Shown here: positions 1 through 10,439 of the stretch, one piece after another
Position numbering within the stretch: position 1 is the stretch's first letter
How the letters are laid out: each line of letters opens with the position of its first letter
DNA from: an uncultured Clostridia bacterium
GTDB lineage: Bacteria; Bacillota; Clostridia; TANB77; CAG-508
Direction: 5' to 3'
DNA length: 46,116 nucleotides
NCBI GenBank assembly: GCA_947626025.1
Contig: CANQQQ010000011.1
Location: 1-46,116, forward strand
Made by a program: the position numbers and the translations under genes
Notes under the pieces: model-generated
What the model saw: the letters and a program-made list of their open reading frames with translations, nothing else
What the model was told of the DNA's origin: nothing
The model's database searches: none

Positions 1-77
1 TCACATAGCCTTCTAATATATTTCCCTATATCACTTCGCAGTTTGCTGTATATTGCTTTTCTCCTATATTTTGGAAT

Positions 78-112
78 AAAAGAAACCGGATGATGGTATT
101 CCGGTTTCTTTT
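78..112. terminator. Rho-independent-type hairpin downstream of the giant surface gene
   Basis: Inverted repeat aaaagaaaccgga / tccggtttctttt with a 9-nt loop and T-rich flank, just past the stop of the minus-strand CDS at 253. Confidence 0.8.
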
Positions 113-252
113 GTTTTTATTTTTAGATTATCTACAAAACTCTTTACCTTTATTCCGTGTGCATGAAATATCGGTTTTAAGAGTTTTGTATGCACACTGA
201 TAATCTTTATTATCTTTTTATTTTAAATCGCTTATTTCTCAAATATCGCGTT

Positions 253-3200
253 TTAATCTAAGATAAATTCATATTCTTCTCCACTGTATTTAACAGTATG
301 TTTAATTGTCTTTCCTCTATGTGTAATTTCAATTGCTTTTCCATCTAATTTCTCACTTATTCTGTCACTTAATACTACTTTGACAGCTTCTGCATAAGTA
401 TCTCTATCTAAGAACTTATCAATATTTAATGATGGATCGCGTTTAGTGATATTAGCTTTTCCACCTAGGACGAACTCGCCGTCTTCTACTACGTATACTT
501 CTACGTTACGTTTGAATATTACTATTAATAGAATTAATAATCCTATAATTCCCATAGCTCCTGCTACGATTCCTGCTACTAATTTTATAATATCTCCATT
601 ATCTTCGTCTTGAACACCTAAAACTTCTGTTGGTTTTTCAGGTTCTTGAACTTCTGGTTTTTGTGGTTTTTGAACTTGTGGTTTTTGAACTTCTGGCTCT
701 TGAACCTCAGGTTCTTGAATTTCTGGTTCTACTACTGTTGGTTTATTTGTTTCAGGTTGTTGAACACTTGGAGTTGATGGTTTTGTAGTTGTTGTAGCTT
801 TCTTAGCTACTTTTACTGCAAAGTTTGTTTCAAATCCTGCGTAAGTAACTGTTATTGATTGTGTACCAGCTTTTTTACTGTTGTAACCTGATACCATATC
901 ATCTGTTACTGTTACTATATATGTTCCACTTGATTTAGTAACTTTAATTGTTGCACCTGTTACATCTAATTTTTGTCCATATTTGTAAGATGTTTTATTT
1001 GGATTAGTATTCATTTCTATTCCTTTTATTTCATCTATTACTGTTACTTGGAAACTTCCTTGTAAATCTTTATATGTTACTGCAATATCTTGTAATCCTT
1101 CTTTTGTACTATTGTATCCTGACACCATAGATGCTGTCATTGGAACAATTTCTTGTATTGAACCACTTGCTGTGAATATAGTTACTGATCCACCTTCTAG
1201 ATTTAAACTTTCTCCATATTCATATTTTAATTTTCTTGGTGGTGTGATTGTCATTCTAGTTACATAGTCTTTTACTACAACTGTGAATTCATCTGTAAAT
1301 CCTTCGTATGTTACTTTTATTTTTTGTTCTCCTATTTTCTTTGGATCATATCCTGTTACTGTAGCTCTATCCATTGGTATAGTTTGTTTTGATCCACTTG
1401 ATTTTGTAACTTCTAATGTTCCACCTGTTAAGTCTAATTCTTCACCATATAAGTATTCTACTTTGTTTGGTAATTCTTTGATTTTTACATCGCTTAACTC
1501 ATCTACTACTGTTATTGTGAATGTTCCTTGCATTCCTTGATATGTTACTGTTATTGTTTTTGTTCCTGATGAACTTGTATCAAATCCTTGTATCATGTCA
1601 ATTGTCATGTTTACAGGAGTTTCTACTTTTCCACTTGCCATTACTATAGCAACTTTTCCTCCAGTTAAATCCATTGTTCTTTCACCAATGTTATAAACTG
1701 TTTTTCTAGGTCTTGTTATATCTAATCTAGCTATATAATCTACTACTTCTACTTCATAAGTTGTAGTTAATCCTTCATAATTTACTGTTAATGTTTGTGT
1801 TCCTAATACATTAGGATCAAATCCTTGTACCATACTAAGTGTAATATCTACTATATCTGGTTGTGAACTACTATTTCTTACTACTTCTATAGTTCCGTTT
1901 GTTACGTCTAATCTTTCTCCATATTTATATTGTTGTTTTGGATAAGTATGCATTTTTATTGATGTTATACCATCTGTTATTGTTACTGGGAATGATTTTG
2001 TTATTCCTTCATAAGTTACGTTTATTGTTTGTGTACCAATGTGCTCTTTATCAAATGCACTTAATTGTACTGATCCATCTGTAAGTAGTACTGTATCTCC
2101 TACTTTTCCACTTGCCATGATGGCTTGTACGCTACCACCTGTTAAATCTAACTCTGTAACTCCATATTGATATGCAGTGTTTGTTGGTGGTGTTAATAAT
2201 ATGTCTTTTACATAATCTTCTATTGTTATTTGATATGTAACTGTTGCTGGGTTTCCATTTTCATAGTTACCATAAGTTACTGTTAATGTTTGTGTATATG
2301 GATAGTTAACTGATGTTCCTAATTCACTATCAAAACCGTCTATCATATCTTCTTGTATTGGAACCATTACTACTTGTCCATTTAATTTAGTTACTTTTAG
2401 GAAGCCTCCTTCTACACTTAAAGGATCTCCATATTTATATGTTTGTTTTGTTGGTGCTGGACTTAATTCTATTTTTTCAACTCCATCTACTACAGTTATT
2501 TCAAAGTATGTAGTAAGTGGTGTTCCATTTTTGTCAGCTCCATAAGTTACATTTACTCTCTTTGTTCCTGTACTTGTTGTTAAGTCAGTTAAATTTGTTA
2601 ATTGAACTGCTGGATCATTTAATGCTACTAATTTATGATTTCCTGCTTGATAAATTACTTTGATGTCTGCTTTTCCATTAGTTCCTAATGCTGCATCTAA
2701 TTTATATTGTGTTTCGCTTATATCATATTTTAAATCATCTGGGTATGTATTCATTTGTATACTTACCTTATTATTTTTAATTGTTATATCAAACTCTTCT
2801 GTTTCTTTTGATCCGTCTTCTTTTTCATAAGTTACTTTTACTTTTTTCTTAACTTCATCATTTGCATCAAATTCATCTGCACTTGGTTGTAATGGTCTAG
2901 TTAATGGTTTTGTAGTTTCACTACCACTTCCATCTGTTACAACTTCTTCGATTGTTATTTTTGGATCTGTTATATCTAGATCTTTTTCATCTTGTGTACC
3001 ATCAGCATATTCTGTTTTTAATTTTAATCCGCCTAATTCTAGATCATCGCCATAGTCATATTCTGTGTTTTCAGGATTTATAGTTCCTGTAATTTCTTGA
3101 TTTACTATTCCATTTTGTACAGTTATTGTAAATTCTGTAGTAAGTGGTGTACTATCTTTATCCGTTCCATAAGTTACAGTTACTTGTTTTGCTCCTGCAC

Positions 3201-6200
3201 TTGTTGTTAATGTTGTTAATGTTGTTAACATACTTGAATCTATTTCTACTATCTTTGTATTTCCTGCTTGATATGTTACTTCGATATCTGCGTTTCCATT
3301 AGTTCCTGTTCCACTTGCCGCTGTTAATTTATATGTTGCTTCACCTATGTTGTATTTTAAATCTTCTGGGTATGTATGCATTTGTATACTTACCTTATTA
3401 TTCTTAATTGTTATATCAAACTCTTCTGTAACTTCTGTTCCATCTTCTTTTTCATAAGTTACTCTTACTTTTTTCTTAACTTCATCATCTGGACCAAATT
3501 CATTTGCATTTGGTTGTAATGGTCTTGTTAATTCTTGAGTAGTTTCTGGACCTACTCCGCTGTTTACAACTTCTTCAACTTTTAATTTTGGATCATCTAA
3601 ATCTAGATCTACCTCATTGTCTGTACCGTCAGCGTATTGTGTTTTTAACTTTAATCCGCCTAATTTTAGGTCATCACCATAATTATATTTTGTATTTTCT
3701 TCTGCTATTTCGCCTGTAATTTCTTGATTTACTATTCCATTTTCTACAGTTATTGTAAATTCTGTAGTAAGTGGTGTACTATCTTTATCCATTCCATAAG
3801 TTACAGTTACTTGCTTAGATCCTGTATTTCCTGTTAATGTTGTTAGTACTGGTAACATATCATTTTGTATATCTACTAATTCTGTTCTTCCTGATTGGTA
3901 TGTTACTTCTATTTCTGCTACGTTATGAGTTGCACCTACTGCATCTAATACCCAAGCAGCTTCGTTTACATTGTATGTTTTCTTGTCTGGTTCAGTTTTC
4001 ATAGCAATACTTGCCATGTTATCTGTAATTACAATATCAAATTCTTTACTATCAGTTTTGCTTTGATATGTGTATGTTACTTTTAAACGTTTTGTTACTT
4101 GATATTTTCCACTAGTTAGGCTGAACTCACCTTGAGCTGGTTGTAATGTCTCATTTACTGTTGCACTAACTGAGTCTATTTCTACTGTTATATAGCTACT
4201 AATAGTACCTACATTTGTTATATTTTGGTCTCCACTTGCAAATTGATTTGTAAATGTTAAACCTGTTAAATCTAATTGATCTCCCCAATTATATTGTGTT
4301 TTAGGTGTTCCTGTAATTTGTACACCGTTTAATGTATCGTTTACATTATAGTAATAATCTACTGTTTTGTCGTTTGCTACACCATTTGCTCCTGTTGAAT
4401 GATATGTTACAGTTGCTGTTTTATGAGCACCAGCTGATGTAGTTTCTAATCCTGTTACCATACCACTTGTAATACTTTCTGTTTCAAATACACTAGGATT
4501 TGATTTTCTATATATTCTTATTTGTCCACCTGGATTATTTGTATCAGCTCCTATTGAATAGTTTTCTTGTGGTTTATTAGTTGGATCAATTTCTATATGA
4601 TCTACTATATCGTATACTGTTATTTGAGTTGTTGTTGTAGTATCTCCAGTATAGTTATCTCCGTCTGCTAGTGTATATGTTATTGTTAATGTTCTTTCTG
4701 CTTTATGATCAGATATAAATGCTGTTGAATCAAGTTCTGTTTTTACATCTTCTGATCCTGATGTTGTATCTTTTACCATTGCAGATGTTGCTGGTATTTC
4801 AGTTTGTTCTCCACTTGCACGTTGTATTTTTATTTTTATTTGTGATAAATCTACTGTATCCCCATAGTTGTATTCATCTTCAAATGCACTTGTGTCTATT
4901 GTTATTGATGTTATTCCATCAACTACTTTTATATTAAACTCTGTCTTTAAATCTTGTTCATCTTTATCTTTTCCGTATTTTACTTCTACTTTTACATTAT
5001 CTCCTTTAACAGCTGTTAAGTCTCCTAAAGGTGTTAACATTGAAGTATCTAATTCTACTATTTCTTCTCTTCCTGATTGATATGTTACTTTAATGTCAGC
5101 TCTTTGATTTTCATGATTTGTTGTAGAAGTTAAATTCCAGTTTTGCTCATGTAAATTATATTCTAATTTATCTGGCATATTGTTCATATCTATTCTTGCC
5201 ATGTTATCTGTAATTACAATATCAAATTCTTTGTAAATACTCTTATCTTGATATTCGTATGTTACTTTCAAATGTTTTGTTACTTTATATTTTCCATCTA
5301 CATTGCTGAAATCATCTTTATCTGGTTGTAATATCTCATCTACGTCTACAGAATCTCCATCTAAATCTAATGTTAAATATTGTTCAACATCATCTATATT
5401 TGTTATAGTTTGATCTGCACTTGCAAATCTATTTGTAAATGTTAATCCTGTTAAATCTAATTTGTCTCCCCAATTGTATTCTTTTTTAGGGTCTCCTGTA
5501 ATGTCTACACTATGTAATGCATCATTTACATTATAGTAATAATCTACTGTTTTATTGTTTTCTGCACCATATGCACCTGTTGATTCATATGTTACTGTTG
5601 CTGTTTTACTAGCACCAGCTGCTGCAGTAGCTAGACCTGATACCATATCATATGTAATATCTACTGTTTCATATGTATTAAGATCTGCTTTTCTATATAC
5701 TCTTATCTTTCCACCAGGACCTGGATCGCTTGGATCATCTCCTATTTCATAATCTGTTTTTGGTTGATGATCTGGATCAATTTCTATGTGATCTACTATG
5801 TTATGTACTTTGATTGTAACTGTTTTTGTATCACTTATAGTACTTCCATCTGCTGTATATTTTATTTGTATTTGTCTTTCTGCTATATTGTCAGTTTTGA
5901 AATCTTCTACTGCTAACTTTGTTGTTACTTTTTCCCCTTGAGGATCATCTGTTATATCTTTTATATCTGCTTGTGTTATATCAATAGTTTCTGATCTATT
6001 GCTTGCATATTGTACTGTTATTGTTATTGGAGAGAAATCAAGTGAGTCATCTTCTCCATAATTATATTCTTTATTTGTAAAGTTTGTAGTATCTATAGAT
6101 ACACTTACTACTCCATCAACTACTTTTATGTTGAATGTTGTTTTTAAGTCTTGTCCATCTTTATCTTGTCCATATTTTACTTCTACTTCTACACTGTTGT

Positions 6201-9200
6201 TCACAGCAGTTGTTAAGTCTTTTAAAGGTGTTAACATAGCCTCTGTTAATTCTACTATTTCTTCTTTTCCTGATTGATATATTACTTTTATGTCTGCTTT
6301 TTGAGTTGGTAGATTTGATGTAGCAGTTAAATCCCATGTTTGTTCATTTAAATTATATTCTACCTTATCTGGCATAGTGTTTATACTTATGCTTTTCATA
6401 TTGTCTTTAATTGTAATATCAAATGTTTTAGAATCTGTTTTTCCATCAACTGTATATATTACTTTTAAGTGTTTTGTTACTGTATCTGTAGTAGCAAATT
6501 CTGATTTGTCTGGTTCTAATAGTTCTGCAAATGCAACTTCATCGCTACCTTTTACTTCTTTTATTTGTATATCGCTCTTAATAGTGTTTATATCATCATT
6601 TGCATAAGTCAAAGTTTGACTTGAATATATCTTTTTAAATACTAATCCCTTTAAATCTAGGGTATCTCCCCAATTATAAGCTGTCTTAATTGGAGCATCT
6701 TCTATTGCTACACTCTTAAATTGGTCTATTACATCATATTGATATGTTACTTGTTTTGTTACATCTGCATCAGTTGCATCTTTTTCTGTGTATGTAACTG
6801 TTGCTGTTTTACCTGTTTGAGCAGTTGTAGTTTCAAGATCTGTTACTTTTACTCTAGAGTCTTCCATATCAACTTTTTCTTCATTTCCTGCTTTTCTGTG
6901 TACTAATATTGCTCCATTGTCTGAAGGTATGCTTTCCCCTACTTCATAAGATTTTTGAGGTTCATCGCTAGGATCTATTTTTATGCTATCTACTATGTTA
7001 TAAATTTCTATTTCATATTCATATTCTTTTTCATATCCATCTATTGAATATTTTACTTTTAATTTTCTTTTTATGTTATAAGTTGGTGTGAATTTTTCTT
7101 TAGCTAGGCTTGTTGTTGCTTCTGTTCCTAAATCCCAAGATCCATCAGAAACCTCTGTTACATCTTTAACCATTGTAACATCTACTGCTTTATGTGTTCC
7201 TTTAGTTCCTGGAACTGTACTTGCATATTTAACATATATATCTAATCCAGTAAAGTTTAATTCTTCTCCATAGTTATATTTCTTTTTAAGACTACTTGTG
7301 TCTACTTCTATATCTACACCTACTACTCCATCTTTTACATTTACATCAAATGTTGTTGTATGTTGTTCACTATCTAATGGATCTGTGTATGTTACTGTAA
7401 CTTGTTTACCATCTCCTGGTTCATTTGTTACAGTTGATGCGTCTGTAATTGTTACATGTTTTGCTGCAAGATCTGAAGCATCTAGATCTATATTTTCTTG
7501 TCTTCCTGATTTTCTTGTTATTTCTAGTTTAGCTCCTGTTAAATTCCATGAACTTGCATTTAAATTATAATTTTGATCAGGTAAATCTTTTACTGTCATA
7601 GAAGCTACAGTGTCTTTTATATCTACATCGTATGCATCTGTCTCAACAGTTTTTCCATTTTCTTCATATTTAAATTTTACCTGCTTTGTTACTTTATTTG
7701 TTCCATCAGTAAATTCACTTGTTTCTGGGCTTGTACTGAATTCTTCATCTGTACTGTCATCTATTACTTCAATGTCTTCTACACCTACATTTTTAGTTGC
7801 TCCTGATTCATAAGTTACTTCTATTGTTAATCCATCTCCTGGATTATATTCTTCTCCATATTCAACATCGCTAGCTGGAGTTCCTCCTGTAACTTTTACT
7901 GATTTTACTACATCTTTTATTGTAATATCAAATGTTGCTTGGTGCATTCCACTTGAATCTGTGTATCCTGTTATGTCTGATCCTTCTTCATTATGGTAAG
8001 TAACTAATAAAGTTTTCTTACAAGTTCCATTTTCAAATTCTGAAGCTAATGGTTTTAATACCTCTGCTTTTGTAGCTGTAAGATCATTATAACTTACTGT
8101 TACTTCTGAAGCTGTCATTAATATTCCAAAGGTTGTATCTTCTGCACCACTAGCATAATGGAATTTAATTCTACCTCCAGCTGGATCAAATGTATCTCCA
8201 TAATTATAAACTGTTTTACTTGGTCTCTGATCAATTTTAATTCCTGTAACTACATCTTTGATTTTTATATCAAATGTTGTTGAAACTACTGTATTAAATT
8301 CGTCAACATCTGTTACAGTTAATGTTAATGTTTCGTTACATAGATGACTACTATCAAATTTTTCTGCACTTGGTGAGTCATTATATCCTTGAATCATCTC
8401 TTTAGTGATTGGTGTTCCTGAATTAGCATGTGATCCATCTGCATATTGTTCAATATATGTTATTTCACTAATAAATCCTGCGTTCTCAAGCTTAGTTGCA
8501 TAAAATTCAGTTGAATCACCAGTATTATTTATTTGAATACCTGTAACATAATTTTTTAATTCTATTACTAATTTGTCAGTATCATTATCTGTTGTCTGTC
8601 CTGCATATGTAACTGTTAATTTTTGTTGTGCTAAACTATTTGCAGTATATTCACTTGGATTTAACATTCCTACTACAACAGGTATGTTAAATGTTTGTCC
8701 TGATTGTGTTGTTACTGTTAATTCAGCGCCTTCTAAATTTAAGTGTGTTAATTCTGTTCCATATTTATTTTTTGCAGTTGTTTGATTAGAAACTCTTATT
8801 GATGCAATAGTATCATTTACTAATATTGTATAAGTAGTTGTTACCTTTACATCTGTTCCATCCTTACCTGGTTCTGTATATGTTACTGTTATAGTTTGTG
8901 TTCCTACTTCACCTTTTCCTGCAACACTTTGTTTATCTGTACATTTATTTATATCAGCTTTTGTATCGCTAATTGATATTTTTCCATCATTTAGTTCTAC
9001 AAATTCTACTTTTCCACTTTTTCTTGTTATTCTAACTTGTCCACCTGTTGTATCTATCGTCTGATCATGATCATATTCACAATCTGTTGGTGTTTTTGAC
9101 ATTACCATTTCTGTTATAGGGTCATATACTTGTATGTTGAATTGGTCTGATAATATTCCATCTTTATAAGTAATAGTTATTTTAGTATGGTCTACATCTG

Positions 9201-10425
9201 CTGTTTGTATATCTGCTGTAAATGTTCCATCATCTAATCCAACTTGTAAATCTTTTTTATCTATTGTAGTTCCATCATCATAAACTAAATCAATATTTTT
9301 TCCTGAGAAAATGATATTATCTCCTTGCTCATATTTCTCAGTTGATATATCTGGATCTGGGTTAAATTCAATTGATGTAATTACTAAATAGTCTAGTTCT
9401 GTTGTTACTCCAGCATCTGCTACAGCTGAAATAGTTACTTTACTATTTGCTTGTCCTGCCTCTGCATTTGTTTGATCAACTTTTACTATTTTCTTTGCTA
9501 TTGCTTCTGTTAATGACATTTGTTCTGTTTCATTATTACTATATGAAATTTTGATTGTTGCCCCTGAAAAATCTAATTCTTCAGTATCATAATATTTATT
9601 TTTAGTCATTTCATCTACAACACTAATACTAGAAATAGTTTTTTCTTCATCTGCAAAACCTTCGTATGTTAAATATTTTTCGTCACGTGCTCTTACTTGT
9701 ACTGAACCACTTGGATAATAATCAATTTCTAGACCTTTCTCTAATCCAGCATCTGGTTCAAGTCTAAATGTTGATTTAGGTATATTATTTATCGTAACTC
9801 CCTCAGCTAGTTTAAACATAAGTGTGGCAACTACTGTATCTTCGTCAATATACCCTGCTCCGCTGTTAGCTCCTCCTATTCTTATAGAAGATTTTTCTTT
9901 ATTAAGTCCATTATTTGGAATTGGATTTCCCCAATTTACTGTTCCGAAATCATTCATTACTTTAGATCCAGGATTTTCAAATTCGTTCGCATCCTCTAAG
10001 AAGTATGTCTTCTTTTTTCCAGTTCCACTATATGATTCATGCACAGGTATTAATTTTGTACTGTCATATATAAGATTTATATCACCCGCATTTACTTTAT
10101 CAGAACCTCTAATAATTAAATCTATAAATATTACATGTTCTGTACTTTCTTCTATAGATTCTGCCTCCCCTGTAGTCACATAATCATAATAATAATAACT
10201 TGTTTCATCTAATTCCCAATCGTCCTCAGAGGTATCTTCTGAATCTATTGGACGAATCTTTAATACATAATATGGTTCACCTTCTGAAATTCCATCAGGA
10301 ACCTGTGCATATGTATTTTTTGTTAAAACACTATATGGTGAGAATAATTGTATTATCATAATTAAAACCATCAATATAGCGCATAATCGTTTTTTGGTAA
10401 AATACCCTCCTGTTTTAGTTTCCAT
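253..10425 (-). CDS. Giant surface protein: signal peptide, cohesin/CBM-like N-terminal domain, about 31 tandem bacterial Ig-like (Big_3-like) domains, Pro/Glu/Gln stalk, TM helix, C-terminal cytoplasmic tail
   Basis: ORF 253..10443. The ORF-track start is a TTG; an ATG at 10425 (METKTGGYF) is preceded by AAAGGAG and is preferred. Recurrent motif Y(N/K)YG(D/E)xLDLTGgxxxVxxxSG...VTYxGxxxxFxVxVxD. TM IIKLVAGIVAGAMGIIGLLILLIVIFKR near the C-terminus. Confidence 0.9.
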   Translation of the reverse strand: METKTGGYFTKKRLCAILMVLIMIIQLFSPYSVLTKNTYAQVPDGISEGEPYYVLKIRPIDSEDTSEDDWELDETSYYYYDYVTTGEAESIEESTEHVIFIDLIIRGSDKVNAGDINLIYDSTKLIPVHESYSGTGKKKTYFLEDANEFENPGSKVMNDFGTVNWGNPIPNNGLNKEKSSIRIGGANSGAGYIDEDTVVATLMFKLAEGVTINNIPKSTFRLEPDAGLEKGLEIDYYPSGSVQVRARDEKYLTYEGFADEEKTISSISVVDEMTKNKYYDTEELDFSGATIKISYSNNETEQMSLTEAIAKKIVKVDQTNAEAGQANSKVTISAVADAGVTTELDYLVITSIEFNPDPDISTEKYEQGDNIIFSGKNIDLVYDDGTTIDKKDLQVGLDDGTFTADIQTADVDHTKITITYKDGILSDQFNIQVYDPITEMVMSKTPTDCEYDHDQTIDTTGGQVRITRKSGKVEFVELNDGKISISDTKADINKCTDKQSVAGKGEVGTQTITVTYTEPGKDGTDVKVTTTYTILVNDTIASIRVSNQTTAKNKYGTELTHLNLEGAELTVTTQSGQTFNIPVVVGMLNPSEYTANSLAQQKLTVTYAGQTTDNDTDKLVIELKNYVTGIQINNTGDSTEFYATKLENAGFISEITYIEQYADGSHANSGTPITKEMIQGYNDSPSAEKFDSSHLCNETLTLTVTDVDEFNTVVSTTFDIKIKDVVTGIKIDQRPSKTVYNYGDTFDPAGGRIKFHYASGAEDTTFGILMTASEVTVSYNDLTATKAEVLKPLASEFENGTCKKTLLVTYHNEEGSDITGYTDSSGMHQATFDITIKDVVKSVKVTGGTPASDVEYGEEYNPGDGLTIEVTYESGATKNVGVEDIEVIDDSTDEEFSTSPETSEFTDGTNKVTKQVKFKYEENGKTVETDAYDVDIKDTVASMTVKDLPDQNYNLNASSWNLTGAKLEITRKSGRQENIDLDASDLAAKHVTITDASTVTNEPGDGKQVTVTYTDPLDSEQHTTTFDVNVKDGVVGVDIEVDTSSLKKKYNYGEELNFTGLDIYVKYASTVPGTKGTHKAVDVTMVKDVTEVSDGSWDLGTEATTSLAKEKFTPTYNIKRKLKVKYSIDGYEKEYEYEIEIYNIVDSIKIDPSDEPQKSYEVGESIPSDNGAILVHRKAGNEEKVDMEDSRVKVTDLETTTAQTGKTATVTYTEKDATDADVTKQVTYQYDVIDQFKSVAIEDAPIKTAYNWGDTLDLKGLVFKKIYSSQTLTYANDDINTIKSDIQIKEVKGSDEVAFAELLEPDKSEFATTDTVTKHLKVIYTVDGKTDSKTFDITIKDNMKSISINTMPDKVEYNLNEQTWDLTATSNLPTQKADIKVIYQSGKEEIVELTEAMLTPLKDLTTAVNNSVEVEVKYGQDKDGQDLKTTFNIKVVDGVVSVSIDTTNFTNKEYNYGEDDSLDFSPITITVQYASNRSETIDITQADIKDITDDPQGEKVTTKLAVEDFKTDNIAERQIQIKYTADGSTISDTKTVTIKVHNIVDHIEIDPDHQPKTDYEIGDDPSDPGPGGKIRVYRKADLNTYETVDITYDMVSGLATAAAGASKTATVTYESTGAYGAENNKTVDYYYNVNDALHSVDITGDPKKEYNWGDKLDLTGLTFTNRFASADQTITNIDDVEQYLTLDLDGDSVDVDEILQPDKDDFSNVDGKYKVTKHLKVTYEYQDKSIYKEFDIVITDNMARIDMNNMPDKLEYNLHEQNWNLTSTTNHENQRADIKVTYQSGREEIVELDTSMLTPLGDLTAVKGDNVKVEVKYGKDKDEQDLKTEFNIKVVDGITSITIDTSAFEDEYNYGDTVDLSQIKIKIQRASGEQTEIPATSAMVKDTTSGSEDVKTELDSTAFISDHKAERTLTITYTLADGDNYTGDTTTTTQITVYDIVDHIEIDPTNKPQENYSIGADTNNPGGQIRIYRKSNPSVFETESITSGMVTGLETTSAGAHKTATVTYHSTGANGVANDKTVDYYYNVNDTLNGVQITGTPKTQYNWGDQLDLTGLTFTNQFASGDQNITNVGTISSYITVEIDSVSATVNETLQPAQGEFSLTSGKYQVTKRLKVTYTYQSKTDSKEFDIVITDNMASIAMKTEPDKKTYNVNEAAWVLDAVGATHNVAEIEVTYQSGRTELVDIQNDMLPVLTTLTGNTGSKQVTVTYGMDKDSTPLTTEFTITVENGIVNQEITGEIAEENTKYNYGDDLKLGGLKLKTQYADGTDNEVDLDLDDPKLKVEEVVNSGVGPETTQELTRPLQPNANEFGPDDEVKKKVRVTYEKEDGTEVTEEFDITIKNNKVSIQMHTYPEDLKYNIGEATYKLTAASGTGTNGNADIEVTYQAGNTKIVEIDSSMLTTLTTLTTSAGAKQVTVTYGTDKDSTPLTTEFTITVQNGIVNQEITGTINPENTEYDYGDDLELGGLKLKTEYADGTQDEKDLDITDPKITIEEVVTDGSGSETTKPLTRPLQPSADEFDANDEVKKKVKVTYEKEDGSKETEEFDITIKNNKVSIQMNTYPDDLKYDISETQYKLDAALGTNGKADIKVIYQAGNHKLVALNDPAVQLTNLTDLTTSTGTKRVNVTYGADKNGTPLTTYFEITVVDGVEKIELSPAPTKQTYKYGDPLSVEGGFLKVTKLNGQVVMVPIQEDMIDGFDSELGTSVNYPYTQTLTVTYGNYENGNPATVTYQITIEDYVKDILLTPPTNTAYQYGVTELDLTGGSVQAIMASGKVGDTVLLTDGSVQLSAFDKEHIGTQTINVTYEGITKSFPVTITDGITSIKMHTYPKQQYKYGERLDVTNGTIEVVRNSSSQPDIVDITLSMVQGFDPNVLGTQTLTVNYEGLTTTYEVEVVDYIARLDITRPRKTVYNIGERTMDLTGGKVAIVMASGKVETPVNMTIDMIQGFDTSSSGTKTITVTYQGMQGTFTITVVDELSDVKIKELPNKVEYLYGEELDLTGGTLEVTKSSGSKQTIPMDRATVTGYDPKKIGEQKIKVTYEGFTDEFTVVVKDYVTRMTITPPRKLKYEYGESLNLEGGSVTIFTASGSIQEIVPMTASMVSGYNSTKEGLQDIAVTYKDLQGSFQVTVIDEIKGIEMNTNPNKTSYKYGQKLDVTGATIKVTKSSGTYIVTVTDDMVSGYNSKKAGTQSITVTYAGFETNFAVKVAKKATTTTKPSTPSVQQPETNKPTVVEPEIQEPEVQEPEVQKPQVQKPQKPEVQEPEKPTEVLGVQDEDNGDIIKLVAGIVAGAMGIIGLLILLIVIFKRNVEVYVVEDGEFVLGGKANITKRDPSLNIDKFLDRDTYAEAVKVVLSDRISEKLDGKAIEITHRGKTIKHTVKYSGEEYEFILD
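820..9660 (-). repeat. Array of about 31 Ig-like domain repeats within the giant CDS
   Basis: Manual count of Y-x-Y/L/I-G/N anchor motifs, each followed by a strand pattern ending in VTY...F.I.V.D. Confidence 0.8.
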
Positions 10426-10439
10426 TTTTACTCCTTTCC

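Noticed and set aside
1283-10183. Many plus-strand ORFs (60-119 aa) opposite the giant Ig-array gene
   Set aside because: Antisense shadows of an AT-rich, biased-codon CDS; no RBS, low-complexity hydrophobic translations.
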